Under the pieces are notes generated by a model, which saw only the letters and a list, made by a program, of their open reading frames with translations, ran no database searches and was not told where the DNA came from. Source: Actinoplanes sp. TBRC 11911 (GTDB taxonomy: Bacteria > Actinomycetota > Actinomycetes > Mycobacteriales > Micromonosporaceae). Taken from it: a stretch of 64,000 nt of DNA. Each line of letters starts with the position of its first letter. Within the stretch, counting starts at the first letter, position 1. Location: NCBI RefSeq assembly GCF_012933445.1, contig NZ_JABBNC010000016.1, forward strand, positions 62,001 to 126,000, in the 5' to 3' direction. Below are positions 50,839-61,064 of the stretch, one piece after another. Made by a program: the position numbers and the translations under genes.

Positions 50839-51639
50839 ATGTCTACGGCCTTACGCGACAGCTTCCGCGCGCTACACGAAGATGGCACTTTCCTGTTGCC
50901 CAACCCCTGGGACGTCGGCTCGGCACGGGTGCTCGAGACGCTCGGGTTCCCAGCCCTCGCCACCACGTCGTCCGGCTTCGCCGCGAGCATCGGCAAGGCC
51001 GACCAGCACGTCACCCGCGACGAGCTCGTGGCGCACGTCGCGGCGATCACCGCGGCGGTCGGGATCCCGCTGAACGTCGACGCCGAGCGCTGCTTCGCGG
51101 ACACCGCCGGCGGCATCGGCGAGACGGTGGACCTGCTGGCCGACGCGGGCGCGGCGGGCATCTCGATCGAGGACTACGACCCGGCGAGCGGCGCGATCGA
51201 GCCGATCTCGGTGGGCGCCGAGCGGGTCGCCGCCGCGGCCGAGGCCTGCGCCCGGCACGGGATCGTGCTCACGGCCCGCGCCGAGAACCACATCTACGAC
51301 CACGACGACCTGGACGACACCGTTGCGCGATTACGCGCCTACCGGGAGGCCGGCGCCGAGGTGGTGTACGCGCCCGGCCTGACCGCGCCGGACGACATCG
51401 CGCGCGTCGTGTCCTTGGGAGCCCCGGTGAACGTGCTCGCCGTGCCGGGCGCGCCGCCCGTCCCGGAGCTGGCGAAGCTCGGCGTGCGCCGGGTCTCCAC
51501 CGGCGGTGCGCTCGCCTGGGCCGCGTACGGGGCACTGCGGGACGCGAGCGGTGAGCTGCAGGGGTCCGGGACGACGACGTTCCGGGCGCGGGCGCTGACC
51601 GCGGACGAGCGGGGCGCGGCGTTCCCCCGCAAGCGGTGA
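50839..51639 (+). CDS. Isocitrate lyase/PEP mutase family enzyme
   Basis: 266 residues, TIM barrel of the PEP mutase/isocitrate lyase superfamily: LLPNPWDVGSARVLETLGFPALATTSSGFAASIG opening (core NPWDVGSARVLE), VDAERCF, GISIEDYDP and TARAENH hold the Mg-binding and substrate loops. Members without a KKCGH-type loop are often oxaloacetate hydrolases or methylisocitrate-like lyases; the loop here is short, so the reaction is open. It follows the membrane protein gene by 25 bp. Possible co-transcription. Confidence 0.88.
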   Translation: MSTALRDSFRALHEDGTFLLPNPWDVGSARVLETLGFPALATTSSGFAASIGKADQHVTRDELVAHVAAITAAVGIPLNVDAERCFADTAGGIGETVDLLADAGAAGISIEDYDPASGAIEPISVGAERVAAAAEACARHGIVLTARAENHIYDHDDLDDTVARLRAYREAGAEVVYAPGLTAPDDIARVVSLGAPVNVLAVPGAPPVPELAKLGVRRVSTGGALAWAAYGALRDASGELQGSGTTTFRARALTADERGAAFPRKR

Positions 51640-51715
51640 TTAACCAGGCCGGTCTGCAACCGGATCGCACCCGAGCCCGCCCGTTCCCGCACCCGCGAGG
51701 GGCGATCGTTGCCGG

Positions 51716-53185
<1,470 letters not shown>

Positions 53186-53246
53186 GGCCGGTCCTGCCGA
53201 TCACCGGGGACAGCGAGGTGAGTGCCCTAATTCTTAGGATCGACGG

Positions 53247-54203
53247 GTGCGCGATCTCAGCACCTTGCCGAAGGCGAACCTGCACCTGCACCTGACCGGG
53301 TCGATGCGCCCCGGCACCCTCGCCGAACTGGCCGCCCGGGCCGGCCTTCCGCTTCCGGCGGCGCTTCCGCTTCGCCCGGCGGCGGCCGGTGTGACGCACG
53401 GCTGGGAGGTGTTCCAGACCCTCTACGACACCGCGCGGGCCGTGCTGCGGACCGCGGCCGACATCACCCGGGTGGTCACCGAGGCGGTGTCCGGTGACGC
53501 CGCGTGGGTGGAGATCCAGGTGGACCCCACTTCCTACGCCGTACGCCTCGGAAGCGTCGAAGCGGTCGTCGAAGCCGCCCTGGCCGGCGGCGCCGGGCTG
53601 ATCCTCGCCTCGAGCTGGGCGGCGTCACCCGCCGTCGCGGTGGAGATGGCCCACCTGGCCGCGCGCTACGCCGACCGGGGTGTGATCGGCTTCGGCCTGT
53701 CCAACGACGAGCGGCTCGGCCGGGTCGAGGACTTCGCGCCCGCCTGCCGGATAGCGGCCGAGGCCGGGCTGCGGATCGTCCCGCACGGCGGCTTCTACGA
53801 AGGGCCCGCGCACGTCCGCCGCTGCGTCGAGGTGCTCGGCGCGCGCCGGATCGGTCACGGGCTGACCGCGGCGGGCGACCCGGCGGTGGTCCGGCTGCTG
53901 GCCGACACCGGGGTGGCGTTGGAGATCTGCCCGGCGTCGTATCCGCCGCTCGGCGTGAATACGGTCGCCGAGCTGCCGGTCCGTGCGCTGCTCGACGCCG
54001 GCGTGCCGGTGGTGCTGGGCAGCGACGACCCGCTGCTGTTCGGGGTGGAACTGACCGGTCAGTACGAGCTGCTGCGCTCGGACGCCGGTCTGACCGACAG
54101 CGAACTCGCCACCATCGCCCGCAACTCGATCACCGCCTCCGCGGCGCCGTCGTCGTTGGCCGCCACCATGCTGGCGGGCGTGGACGCCTGGCTCGCCGGC
54201 TAG
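53247..54203 (+). CDS. Adenosine-deaminase-like protein with missing catalytic glutamate
   Basis: 318 residues, ADA-type metal-dependent barrel: KANLHLHLTGSMRPGTL with the two metal His (13, 15), FGLSNDERLG, RRIGHGLTAAG (His 204) and LGSDDPLLFG. The loop that normally reads PHGGE or HAGE, where the Glu protonates the purine, reads PHGGFYEG (179-186), so Phe 183 occupies the Glu position and the nearest Glu is two residues later. It may have lost deamination, use a shifted residue, or act on another substrate. GTG start. It converges on the EEP gene with a 4-bp overlap. Confidence 0.85.
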   Translation: MRDLSTLPKANLHLHLTGSMRPGTLAELAARAGLPLPAALPLRPAAAGVTHGWEVFQTLYDTARAVLRTAADITRVVTEAVSGDAAWVEIQVDPTSYAVRLGSVEAVVEAALAGGAGLILASSWAASPAVAVEMAHLAARYADRGVIGFGLSNDERLGRVEDFAPACRIAAEAGLRIVPHGGFYEGPAHVRRCVEVLGARRIGHGLTAAGDPAVVRLLADTGVALEICPASYPPLGVNTVAELPVRALLDAGVPVVLGSDDPLLFGVELTGQYELLRSDAGLTDSELATIARNSITASAAPSSLAATMLAGVDAWLAG

Positions 54204-55147
54204 GCGTTTCCGGTGCCGCTCGCGTCGGCTTCGTAGTCGGCGAGCACGGCCCGGTGGTCGCTGCCCGGGACGCGCAGCACCCACGAGTTCCGGGCGGTCA
54301 GCCCGCGCGCCAGGATGTGATCGGGCCGCAGCATCGGCAACGCGGACGGCCAGGTGAACCCGAAACCGGACCCGGCCTGTTGCTGGCTGTCCCGCAGCGG
54401 CGCGAACGCCGCGAACTGCCGGTCGGTGGTCGCGGTGTTCAGATCACCGGCCAGTACCAACCGCGGGCTGGGGTCCGCGTGTGCCGCCGCGGCCAGCGCC
54501 GCGACCGTCCGGTCCCGGTCGGCGGTCATGTCGGCCCGGGCCGAGGCCAGGTGCGCGGCAACGACCCGGACCGGACCGGCGCCGGTCGCGATGGTGGTGG
54601 CGATGGCCCGGGTCCAGCCGATATGGATGTCGACCGGCTCGGTGTCCGAAAGGCGGAAGCGACTGAACACCGCGACGGTCCCGGTCTCCGAGTGGTGCGG
54701 GTACGCGTCCGCCAGCGTCTTCGTCACCGAGCGCCGGTTGGCGGCGGTGATCTCCTCGAGCACGATCACGTCGGGGTGCTCGGCCAGCAACGGCGGCAGG
54801 GCCTCGCCGGCCGTGGCCTTCCCGAGGTTGAGCGAGGCGACCCGCAGGTCGTGCCCGCCGGCCTGGGCGCGGTCGGTCAGCGTCGGAGCGAACAGGACGA
54901 CCCAGACCACCACCGGCACCAGCGCCGCCGCGATCACCCCGACACGCCGCGTCACGACCGCGACAATCACGAGCAGCAGGATCGGCGCCGCCAGCCACGG
55001 CAGCACACTGTCCAGAAGCGAACCGGCCGAGCCGGGAACCGCCTGGTGAGCGACCAGCAGCAGGCTCAGACCCGCCGCGACCCCACCGACCACGACCAGC
55101 GCGCCAACCTTCACCCGCTCACGGTAGCGACCAACACCCTCACCCAC
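54200..55147 (-). CDS. Membrane EEP-family phosphodiesterase
   Basis: 315 residues from the GTG at 55147, backed by GGGGAG 6 bp upstream. Three transmembrane helices at the N terminus (ALVVVGGVAAGLSLLLV, LPWLAAPILLLVIVAVV and VGVIAAALVPVVVWVVLF) are followed by an extracytoplasmic endonuclease/exonuclease/phosphatase domain from about residue 100: LRVASLNLGKA, DVIVLEEITAANR, LVLAGDLNTATTDRQ and GSDHRAVLADY carry the Asn, Glu, Asp-x-Asn and His catalytic set. Likely a phosphodiesterase facing outside the cell. Confidence 0.88.
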   Translation of the reverse strand: MGEGVGRYRERVKVGALVVVGGVAAGLSLLLVAHQAVPGSAGSLLDSVLPWLAAPILLLVIVAVVTRRVGVIAAALVPVVVWVVLFAPTLTDRAQAGGHDLRVASLNLGKATAGEALPPLLAEHPDVIVLEEITAANRRSVTKTLADAYPHHSETGTVAVFSRFRLSDTEPVDIHIGWTRAIATTIATGAGPVRVVAAHLASARADMTADRDRTVAALAAAAHADPSPRLVLAGDLNTATTDRQFAAFAPLRDSQQQAGSGFGFTWPSALPMLRPDHILARGLTARNSWVLRVPGSDHRAVLADYEADASGTGNA

Positions 55148-55230
55148 GGTGATCTCCCCTCCCAGCCTCGCGCGCCAACCGTAGAGTCGCCGCCGTTGCC
55201 CGGGACTCCCCAATTAACGCCGCCGTGCCA

Positions 55231-55263
55231 GAACGCCACCCGCCGGATCAGCGGGTGGCGTTC
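55231..55263 (-). terminator. Hairpin terminator after deacetylase-GT2 gene
   Basis: GAACGCCACCCGC (55231-55243), 7-nt loop, GCGGGTGGCGTTC (55251-55263): 13 bp, perfect, 26 bp after the stop at 55290. Confidence 0.85.
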
Positions 55264-55289
55264 GGCGAACGAACTGACCGAGGGCTGTC

Positions 55290-57446
55290 CTAGCCCGCCG
55301 GCTGGCCCTGGGTGAGGGCGCCGGTGCGGCGGATCGTCTGCCAGCGCAACCGACGGCCGGTGATCGCGGTGAGGGCCGAGTGCACCAGCACCATGTACAT
55401 CACCTGGCGGTACACGATCTGCTGCAGCGGCAGGCTCCACAGCGGGCGCAGGCTTTCCCGGTCGAGACGGAACGCGAGCACGGCGGTCAGCACCTGCACG
55501 ACCATCATGGCGCCCCAGCCGATCGCGGTCACCTTGCGGTCGAGGAACAGGAAGCCGTACACCGCCATCAGGTCGATCAGCGGCGCCAGCAGCGGAAGCA
55601 GCACGCTGAACAGGGCGATCAGCGGGAGCCCGCCACGGCCGAAACGAGTCTTCTCGCGCAGCGCGTGCCGGTGTTTCCACATCGCCTGCATGGTGCCGTA
55701 GCTCCAGCGGTAGCGCTGCTTCCACAGCTGGCCGAGACTCGCCGGCGCCTCCGTGTACGCCTTGGCGGACTCCTCGTACACCACGCGCCAGCCCGCCCGC
55801 TGGATCGCCATCGTCAGGTCGGTGTCCTCGGCGAGGGTGTCCTCGCTCAGCCCACCGACCTGCGTCAGCGCCTTGCGCCGGAACGCACCGAGCGCACCCG
55901 GGATGGTGGAGATGCAGCCCATCGTGTCGTATAGCCGCCGGTCCAGGCTGAACCCGATCACGTACTCGATGTGCTGCCACTTGCCCAGCAGCCCGCGCCG
56001 GTTGACGACCTTGACGTTGCCGGCCACGGCGCCGACCGTCTCGTCGGCGAACGGCTGGATGAGCCGGTGGATCGAGTCCGGATCCACCACCGTGTCGGCG
56101 TCCACCATGACGATCAGCTCGTTGCTGGCGAACGCCATCCCGGTGTTCAGCGCGTTCGCCTTGCCGCCGTTGGGCACCTGGACGAGGCGTACGTTGGGAA
56201 GCTTTAATTTCTTGATCTCATCGGCGGTGCTGTCGGTCGAGCCGTCGTCGACCACCACGACCTCGACGCCCCCGCCGTGCTGGGATTGCGCCAGCGAGGT
56301 GACGGCCGCGCCGATGTTCTTCTCTTCGTTGTAAGCGGGCACGACGATGGTGACCGGTTCGTCCATCGAGCCCCACGAGCTGCGCCGCCGCTGCCGGGCG
56401 TGCGCCCAGGCGAAGATGAACAGCACCAGCGTGCGGATGGCGATCAGGCCACCCGCGATGATCATCAAATACCAGAGCAGCCGCAGTACGCCGTCGGAAC
56501 CGCGCACCGTCCACGCCATGGCTCGCCCGCGCCACACCGCCGACGCGCTGGCCTCGGGGTTGACGTCCATGTGCATCGCCGCGCCGACGGTGGTGAAGGT
56601 GTAACCGTCCGCCTGCAGTTGCGGGATCAGGACGTTGAGGGCCGCCACCGACTCCTCACGGTTACCGCCGGCGTCGTGGAACAGGATGACCTCGCCGTCG
56701 TCGCCGCGCGGGGTCGCGTTACGCACGATCTGCCGGACGCCGGGTTTCTGCCAGTCCTCGCTGTCCATGTCGTCCAGCACGGTCAAATAGCCGTCCTGAG
56801 CCGCCTGGGTCACGGTGACGTAATCGCTATTGGTGATCGCGTCCGGGAATGACGAATACGGCGGGCGCAGCATCAGCGTCGAGCGCCCGGTGGCGTACGC
56901 GATGGCCAGCTGGGTCTCGGAATTCTCCAGATTGCGTTGCCAATCCGGAATCCGCGCGAGGTCGGGGTGGGTAAACGTGTGGGCGCCGATCTCGTGGCCC
57001 TCGCGGACAATGCGCTCGGCGAGTCCGGGGTTACGGGTGACCTGGGTGCCCACCACGAAGAAGGTCGCCGGCGCGTGGTATTTGGCCAACACGTCGAGAA
57101 TTTTGGGTGTCCACGTGGGATCCGGACCGTCATCGAAAGTTAACGCGATGGTCCGCTTCGGCATCCGCAGGGACTCGGGCTGACCGTTGCGCATGTCGAT
57201 CACCGGGCCACCGTCGGTGACCTTCTCCGGCACCTTGTTGCTTACCTCGGAACGCGGGTTGGTGCCGTCCGGGCTGAACCCGGCGCCGGTGTAGACCTCG
57301 ACGACCACCACGGTGGCGATGACCACGAGCGCGATCACCGCGAGCACCGCGCGTAATAGGCGTCGCTGGCGCCGGACCGCCGGAATGCGTCCGGTAGACG
57401 AGGGATCGTCCACCTGCGGCGGCGGCGTGGCCTGATAAATCGTCAT
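55290..57446 (-). CDS. Bifunctional polysaccharide deacetylase/glycosyltransferase 2
   Basis: 718 residues. Transmembrane helix near 30-50, then a NodB deacetylase domain (~95-310): TFDDGPDPTWTP (Asp 105-106) and AHTFTHPDL supply the metal Asp and His. After one helix (~340-360), a GT2 synthase domain (~380-620) has VPAYNEEKNIG, VVVDDGSTDST, VDADTVVDP, EDTDLTMAI and QRYRW, the processive beta-synthase signature, then three to four C-terminal helices. It probably makes and N-deacetylates an exported amino-sugar polymer. ATG at 57446 overlaps the small membrane gene's stop by 4 bp. Confidence 0.92.
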   Translation of the reverse strand: MTIYQATPPPQVDDPSSTGRIPAVRRQRRLLRAVLAVIALVVIATVVVVEVYTGAGFSPDGTNPRSEVSNKVPEKVTDGGPVIDMRNGQPESLRMPKRTIALTFDDGPDPTWTPKILDVLAKYHAPATFFVVGTQVTRNPGLAERIVREGHEIGAHTFTHPDLARIPDWQRNLENSETQLAIAYATGRSTLMLRPPYSSFPDAITNSDYVTVTQAAQDGYLTVLDDMDSEDWQKPGVRQIVRNATPRGDDGEVILFHDAGGNREESVAALNVLIPQLQADGYTFTTVGAAMHMDVNPEASASAVWRGRAMAWTVRGSDGVLRLLWYLMIIAGGLIAIRTLVLFIFAWAHARQRRRSSWGSMDEPVTIVVPAYNEEKNIGAAVTSLAQSQHGGGVEVVVVDDGSTDSTADEIKKLKLPNVRLVQVPNGGKANALNTGMAFASNELIVMVDADTVVDPDSIHRLIQPFADETVGAVAGNVKVVNRRGLLGKWQHIEYVIGFSLDRRLYDTMGCISTIPGALGAFRRKALTQVGGLSEDTLAEDTDLTMAIQRAGWRVVYEESAKAYTEAPASLGQLWKQRYRWSYGTMQAMWKHRHALREKTRFGRGGLPLIALFSVLLPLLAPLIDLMAVYGFLFLDRKVTAIGWGAMMVVQVLTAVLAFRLDRESLRPLWSLPLQQIVYRQVMYMVLVHSALTAITGRRLRWQTIRRTGALTQGQPAG

Positions 57447-57817
57447 TTGGCCACGCTGCTCGCCGGCGTCGGCGGCTTCGCCCAGCCATCGAGCTGAACC
57501 ACCCACGCGGCCGCCACGATCAACAGAACCAGGACCCCGATCCCGTACGCCCACCGGCGCACCCGCCGTCCGCGACGACCGCTGGGGTCGACGAACACGG
57601 GTTTCTTCGCCGGTGCGTCGACGCGAATGATGCTGGTGACTGTGCTCTCCGGCACCACGACCTGTGTTTCGTCGGGACCGGGGACGTCGGTGAGGGCGTC
57701 CTCGAAGACCACCACGATCCGGGTCTGCTCGAGCTCGGACATGGGATCTGGTAACTGCTCGGCCTGGCCGGAGTCGCCGGGCGTCGGGTCCTGGGAGCCC
57801 AGTACGTCGCGGGCCAA
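57443..57817 (-). CDS. Small membrane partner of the polysaccharide synthase
   Basis: 124 residues from a TTG at 57817 with a strong SD (GGAGGAGG, 5 bp upstream). The cytosolic part (~80 residues) is acidic with hydrophobic beta-like strands (TRIVVVFEDAL, ETQVVVPESTVTSIIRVDAPAKK, in parts), followed by basic RRGRRVRR and one transmembrane helix (IGVLVLLIVAAAWVVQL). It is coupled to the deacetylase-GT2 gene by an ATGA overlap. Probably an accessory or regulatory subunit. No family recognised. Confidence 0.75.
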   Translation of the reverse strand: MARDVLGSQDPTPGDSGQAEQLPDPMSELEQTRIVVVFEDALTDVPGPDETQVVVPESTVTSIIRVDAPAKKPVFVDPSGRRGRRVRRWAYGIGVLVLLIVAAAWVVQLDGWAKPPTPASSVAK

Positions 57818-58396
57818 GACTGTCCTCCTCCGTCTATCGACAGACACACGGATTAATGCCGCTCTGGACGATGGCGTCGTGTCGGGTCGGGTCTTGCTGC
57901 CACGTCGGTCGAGGTCAGCCTGTTCTGGGATGGCGCCGAGCAGGTGGTAACCGCGTCCGCAGCACACCCTCGGCCTGGATGGCGGTCATCGGTGGACTGT
58001 CGATCGCCTCCGCCCGCTCCACGCGATCAAGATAATCCATCAGCTCCACTTGTTTCCAATTGGACCCACCGCCCGGTTAAGTCCTGTTTGGATTCTTCCG
58101 CCGGTTTTCCGATCCCAAACATCTTGCTGTACGTGACGGCGTCCACACTGTCCGGAAGGGCCGACTGGACGCTGAGTACTTCGACGCCCGTCGAGATCGT
58201 GCTTGCCGAAATTAACGTTCGTTTTCCGTAACCGTGGCGGACCTCATAGAAGCATTGTGATAGCCCAAAGTGGGCCACCATGATCTTTGTCGCAGCCCTC
58301 CCATTTGCAGCCCGCCGCACGACGGCCTCACTAGGGCGCAAATAGCCGGACGGCTTCTCTTTCTCCGAGCAGATCGCTCCTTCATTAGGTGGTCCA
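57818..58396. other. Long intergenic region between divergent genes
   Basis: About 580 bases between the synthase operon and the beta-helix gene. Its composition is noticeably less GC-rich in the second half (around 58190-58270, ATTAACGTTCGTTTTCC). It holds a small GCCCAAAGTGGGC hairpin near 58262. No gene or known riboswitch is recognised. A regulatory leader for one or both genes is likely. Confidence 0.5.
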
Positions 58397-59587
58397 GTGA
58401 AAGCAAGAATCGTGACCCTGGGTTTTGCGGCCCTGGCCGTGGCGCCGTTTATCGGGATAGCCGCCGCGCAGGCCTCGCCGGCCCATCACGGAGCTCCGCA
58501 GACGGTTTACGTAGCAACGAAGGCGAACAGCCGGTCGGCCGACCGCGGTTGCTCGACCGCCAGCTTCACCTCGATCAACAAGGCGATCGACGCGGTCGCG
58601 GACGGCGGCACGGTCATCGTCTGCGGTGGCACCTACCGCGAGGACGTGGCGGTCAACAAGACCGTCAAGATCGAGGGACGCGACAACGCCACGATCGATG
58701 CCACGAAGCTCATCAACGGTTTCCTGGTCACCGCGAATCACGTGACCATCTCGGGCTTCACCGTGAAGAACGCGACCGGCGAGGGCATCCTCGTCAAGAA
58801 CGCGAAGAACGCGACCATCGAGCACAACACGGTCACGTCCAACGACCAGGGCGTCGCGCTCGTGAACCCGGTCTCCACCGATTACGAGTTCTGCCAGCCG
58901 ACCAACGGCGCCAAGAACGACTGCGGCGAGAACATCCACCTGCTCGGCGCCACCGACGCGCTGGTCAGCAACAACGTGGTCATCGACGGCGCCGGCGGCA
59001 TCCTGCTGACCGACGAGACCGGCCCGACCTCGCACAACGTGATCTCAAACAACACGGTCGGCAACAACCACACCGCCTGCGGAGTGGTCCTCGCCGGCCA
59101 CAACCCGGCGGCGGCCCCCGGCGGCAAGCCCGCCCCGAAGGTAGCCGGCGTCTTCAACAACACGGTCGTCGGCAACAACATCTTCGCGAATGGCCTGCAG
59201 GGCGGCGGCGGCGCCGGCGTCCAGATGGCGACCGGAGCCCCGGGCGGCGCGGTCTACAACAACACCGTGACCCGCAACATGATCAACGCAAACGGCCACG
59301 CCGGCGTCGCCGTGCACAGCCACGCTCCCGGTCAGGACCTGAACGGCAACGTCGTCACCAGCAACCAGATCGGCACCAACAACAGCAACGGCGACCTGGC
59401 GTTCCCCGTGCAGGACAAGGAGACCACCGGCGTCTTCGTCGGCTCGGCCGGCCCGCTGACCATCACGGTCAAGAACAACCTGATCGGCCCGGACCACTTC
59501 GGCGCCTTCCTGGTCGGCCCGATCACCGCGAACGGCATCCACGACAACGTCTTCACCTCGGACGACGTCGACGTCTCGGTCAACTGA
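58397..59587 (+). CDS. Secreted parallel beta-helix protein
   Basis: 396 residues, GTG start with AGGTGG upstream. The signal peptide ends near AAAQA. The mature protein is a right-handed beta-helix: repeated N-x-(V/I)-x-(S/N)-N-x-(I/V) rungs such as NATIEHNTVTSNDQGV, HNVISNNTVGNNH and NNTVTRNMINANGHAGV. This is the NosD/pectate-lyase-like repeat. No catalytic set is obvious, so it could bind or cleave surface glycans. An Asn-rich shift occurs in each turn. It ends before the terminator at 59607-59638. Confidence 0.85.
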   Translation: MKARIVTLGFAALAVAPFIGIAAAQASPAHHGAPQTVYVATKANSRSADRGCSTASFTSINKAIDAVADGGTVIVCGGTYREDVAVNKTVKIEGRDNATIDATKLINGFLVTANHVTISGFTVKNATGEGILVKNAKNATIEHNTVTSNDQGVALVNPVSTDYEFCQPTNGAKNDCGENIHLLGATDALVSNNVVIDGAGGILLTDETGPTSHNVISNNTVGNNHTACGVVLAGHNPAAAPGGKPAPKVAGVFNNTVVGNNIFANGLQGGGGAGVQMATGAPGGAVYNNTVTRNMINANGHAGVAVHSHAPGQDLNGNVVTSNQIGTNNSNGDLAFPVQDKETTGVFVGSAGPLTITVKNNLIGPDHFGAFLVGPITANGIHDNVFTSDDVDVSVN

Positions 59588-59606
59588 CCCGGTCCCCCTC
59601 CGGCTG

Positions 59607-59638
59607 CTGCCCGTCGTCCCCCCGGGGACGGCGGGCAG
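59607..59638 (+). terminator. Hairpin terminator after beta-helix gene
   Basis: CTGCCCGTCGTCCCC (59607-59621), loop CC, GGGGACGGCGGGCAG (59624-59638): 15 bp with one G-T wobble, 20 bp after the stop. Confidence 0.8.
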
Positions 59639-59841
59639 CGGCGTCCCCAGGCTTCGCCGCGGCCCGCGCCATCGCGCAAAAGACCTGGAGTCCCCGGAAG
59701 AAATTGGCCGCGATCAGCCGGACTACCGGCAAGATCTCACAAGATTTTGGTCACCTGCGATCGCCATCACTTCCGTCGTGGAAGCCGCCTATGCGCGTGC
59801 TTGCATGTCATCGAGGTGGCAGCAGGAGAGGACGAATTGCA

Positions 59842-60396
59842 TTGAGTCTTGTTGAGCCCGATGGACAGGGCATTTTCCAATCAGACCGGGTGCTTTACAC
59901 GCCGGCCGATGGCGGCATCGTCCGGTGGGTGTCCGGCGACGTCTACCGGGTGCTGGCGTCCGCCGAGGACGGCGCCGGGGCGATCGGGTTCATCGAGGGC
60001 CAGGTGCCGGTCGGCGCGGGCCCGCTGCCGCACATTCACGAGCGTACGGACGAAAGCTTCTTTCTTCTGTCCGGGACGATCGCGTTCCTCGGTGGCGAGA
60101 AGACGATCACCGCGGAGCCGGGCGCGTTCGTGCACGTGCCCAGGGGGACGCTGCACCGGTTCATGAACGTGGGCGACGCGGAAGCTCGCATGCTGTTCTT
60201 CTTCACCCCGGGCGGCCCCGAGCTGATGTTCCTGCACGGCGGCGACAAGCCGGAGCCCGGCTCGGCCCCGGTCATCTGGGACGCCGAGCGGACGGCCGAG
60301 GCGATGGCCGCGGTCGCCGACATCAACCCCGATCTCGTATACCGCACCGAGCTCGACTATCTGTTCAAGCCCGAGGGCGGCCGTCCCTCGATCTAG
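59842..60396 (+). CDS. Cupin-domain protein
   Basis: 184 residues from the TTG at 59842; the SD-like GGAGAGG lies 11 bp upstream, so the start is not certain. The cupin core is clear: PLPHIHERTDESFFLLSGTIAFLGG (HxHxxxxE metal motif, core PHIHERTDESF), then PGAFVHVPRGTLHRFMNVGDAEARML. The C-terminal ~45 residues are helical. It resembles quercetin dioxygenase-type cupins. Substrate unknown. Independent of the beta-helix gene, which ends at a terminator 200 bp upstream. Confidence 0.8.
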   Translation: MSLVEPDGQGIFQSDRVLYTPADGGIVRWVSGDVYRVLASAEDGAGAIGFIEGQVPVGAGPLPHIHERTDESFFLLSGTIAFLGGEKTITAEPGAFVHVPRGTLHRFMNVGDAEARMLFFFTPGGPELMFLHGGDKPEPGSAPVIWDAERTAEAMAAVADINPDLVYRTELDYLFKPEGGRPSI

Positions 60397-60600
60397 CGAC
60401 CGTCGCGTCAGGGCATTGCTCGCTTTCGTCCGGATGGACGAGACGCGCGTCCAGCCAGGCTGGCTACACGGCGACCTTGAGACATGTGCGGCTCGTCGGG
60501 CATCTCGGCGGCGAATGTCGGTCGCGGGCTGCGAGTCGCCGAACCAATGCGGGTTGCCGGTTTGCGAGTTGCGGGTTCTCGCTGGTCTCTCTAGCGGGAA

Positions 60601-60630
60601 AGCCCGGACCGCCCCCCGGCGGCCCGGGCT
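60601..60630. terminator. Hairpin terminator between cupin and YbjQ operon
   Basis: AGCCCGG (60601-60607) and CCGGGCT (60624-60630) pair, with an inner GCC/GGC stem between them, 27 bp downstream of the YbjQ operon's last stop and also downstream of the cupin gene. It may serve both sides. Confidence 0.6.
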
Positions 60631-60656
60631 CGCGTGACGGCTTACCGGACGCCCGG

Positions 60657-61064
60657 TTAGTCGAGCAGCTTCGTGAGCGCCTCGCGGGCCGCCGCCGAGC
60701 CGGCCGCGAGGCGCGACAGCAGACCGGCCAGCGCGATCAGCCAGTCGTCGATCCCGACGGTGCTGCGCTTGATGGTCACCCCGCGCACGACCTGCTGAAT
60801 CTCCGCGTGCACGCCGTGCGCCTGCTGCCGCAACAGAAGCTGCTCGTCGGGCGTCGTGATGGCCAGCGACACCGGCGTCCCGGGGCGGCCGTTCATCCGG
60901 TCCGCCATCGACCGCTTGCGTTCCACCGTGACCATGCCCGGCGGCAGCGCCTCGCCGAGCACCGTCGTCAAGACCCGGGTGTACGACTCGACGTCCGCCC
61001 GGTCGAGGCGCAGCGCGGCCGCGATCAGGTGCAGGTCGCCCATCGGGCCGAGGCTGTCGCTCAT
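60657..61064 (-). CDS. Unknown protein in the YbjQ operon
   Basis: 135 residues, no membrane segment, predicted helix-rich: an N-terminal helix (LHLIAAALRLDRADVESYTRVL), a beta stretch around MVTVERKRSMADRM and PGTPVSLAITTPDEQLLLR, and a long C-terminal helix ending ALTKLLD. Its ATG overlaps the stop of the YbjQ gene upstream by 4 bp (ATGA), so it is part of the same unit. Family not recognised; partner or regulator of the YbjQ proteins is the natural guess. Confidence 0.75.
   Translation of the reverse strand: MSDSLGPMGDLHLIAAALRLDRADVESYTRVLTTVLGEALPPGMVTVERKRSMADRMNGRPGTPVSLAITTPDEQLLLRQQAHGVHAEIQQVVRGVTIKRSTVGIDDWLIALAGLLSRLAAGSAAAREALTKLLD

Noticed and set aside
58027..58341. 104-codon minus-strand frame in the long intergenic gap
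   Set aside because: No SD, no recognisable fold and no conserved composition; more likely leader DNA.
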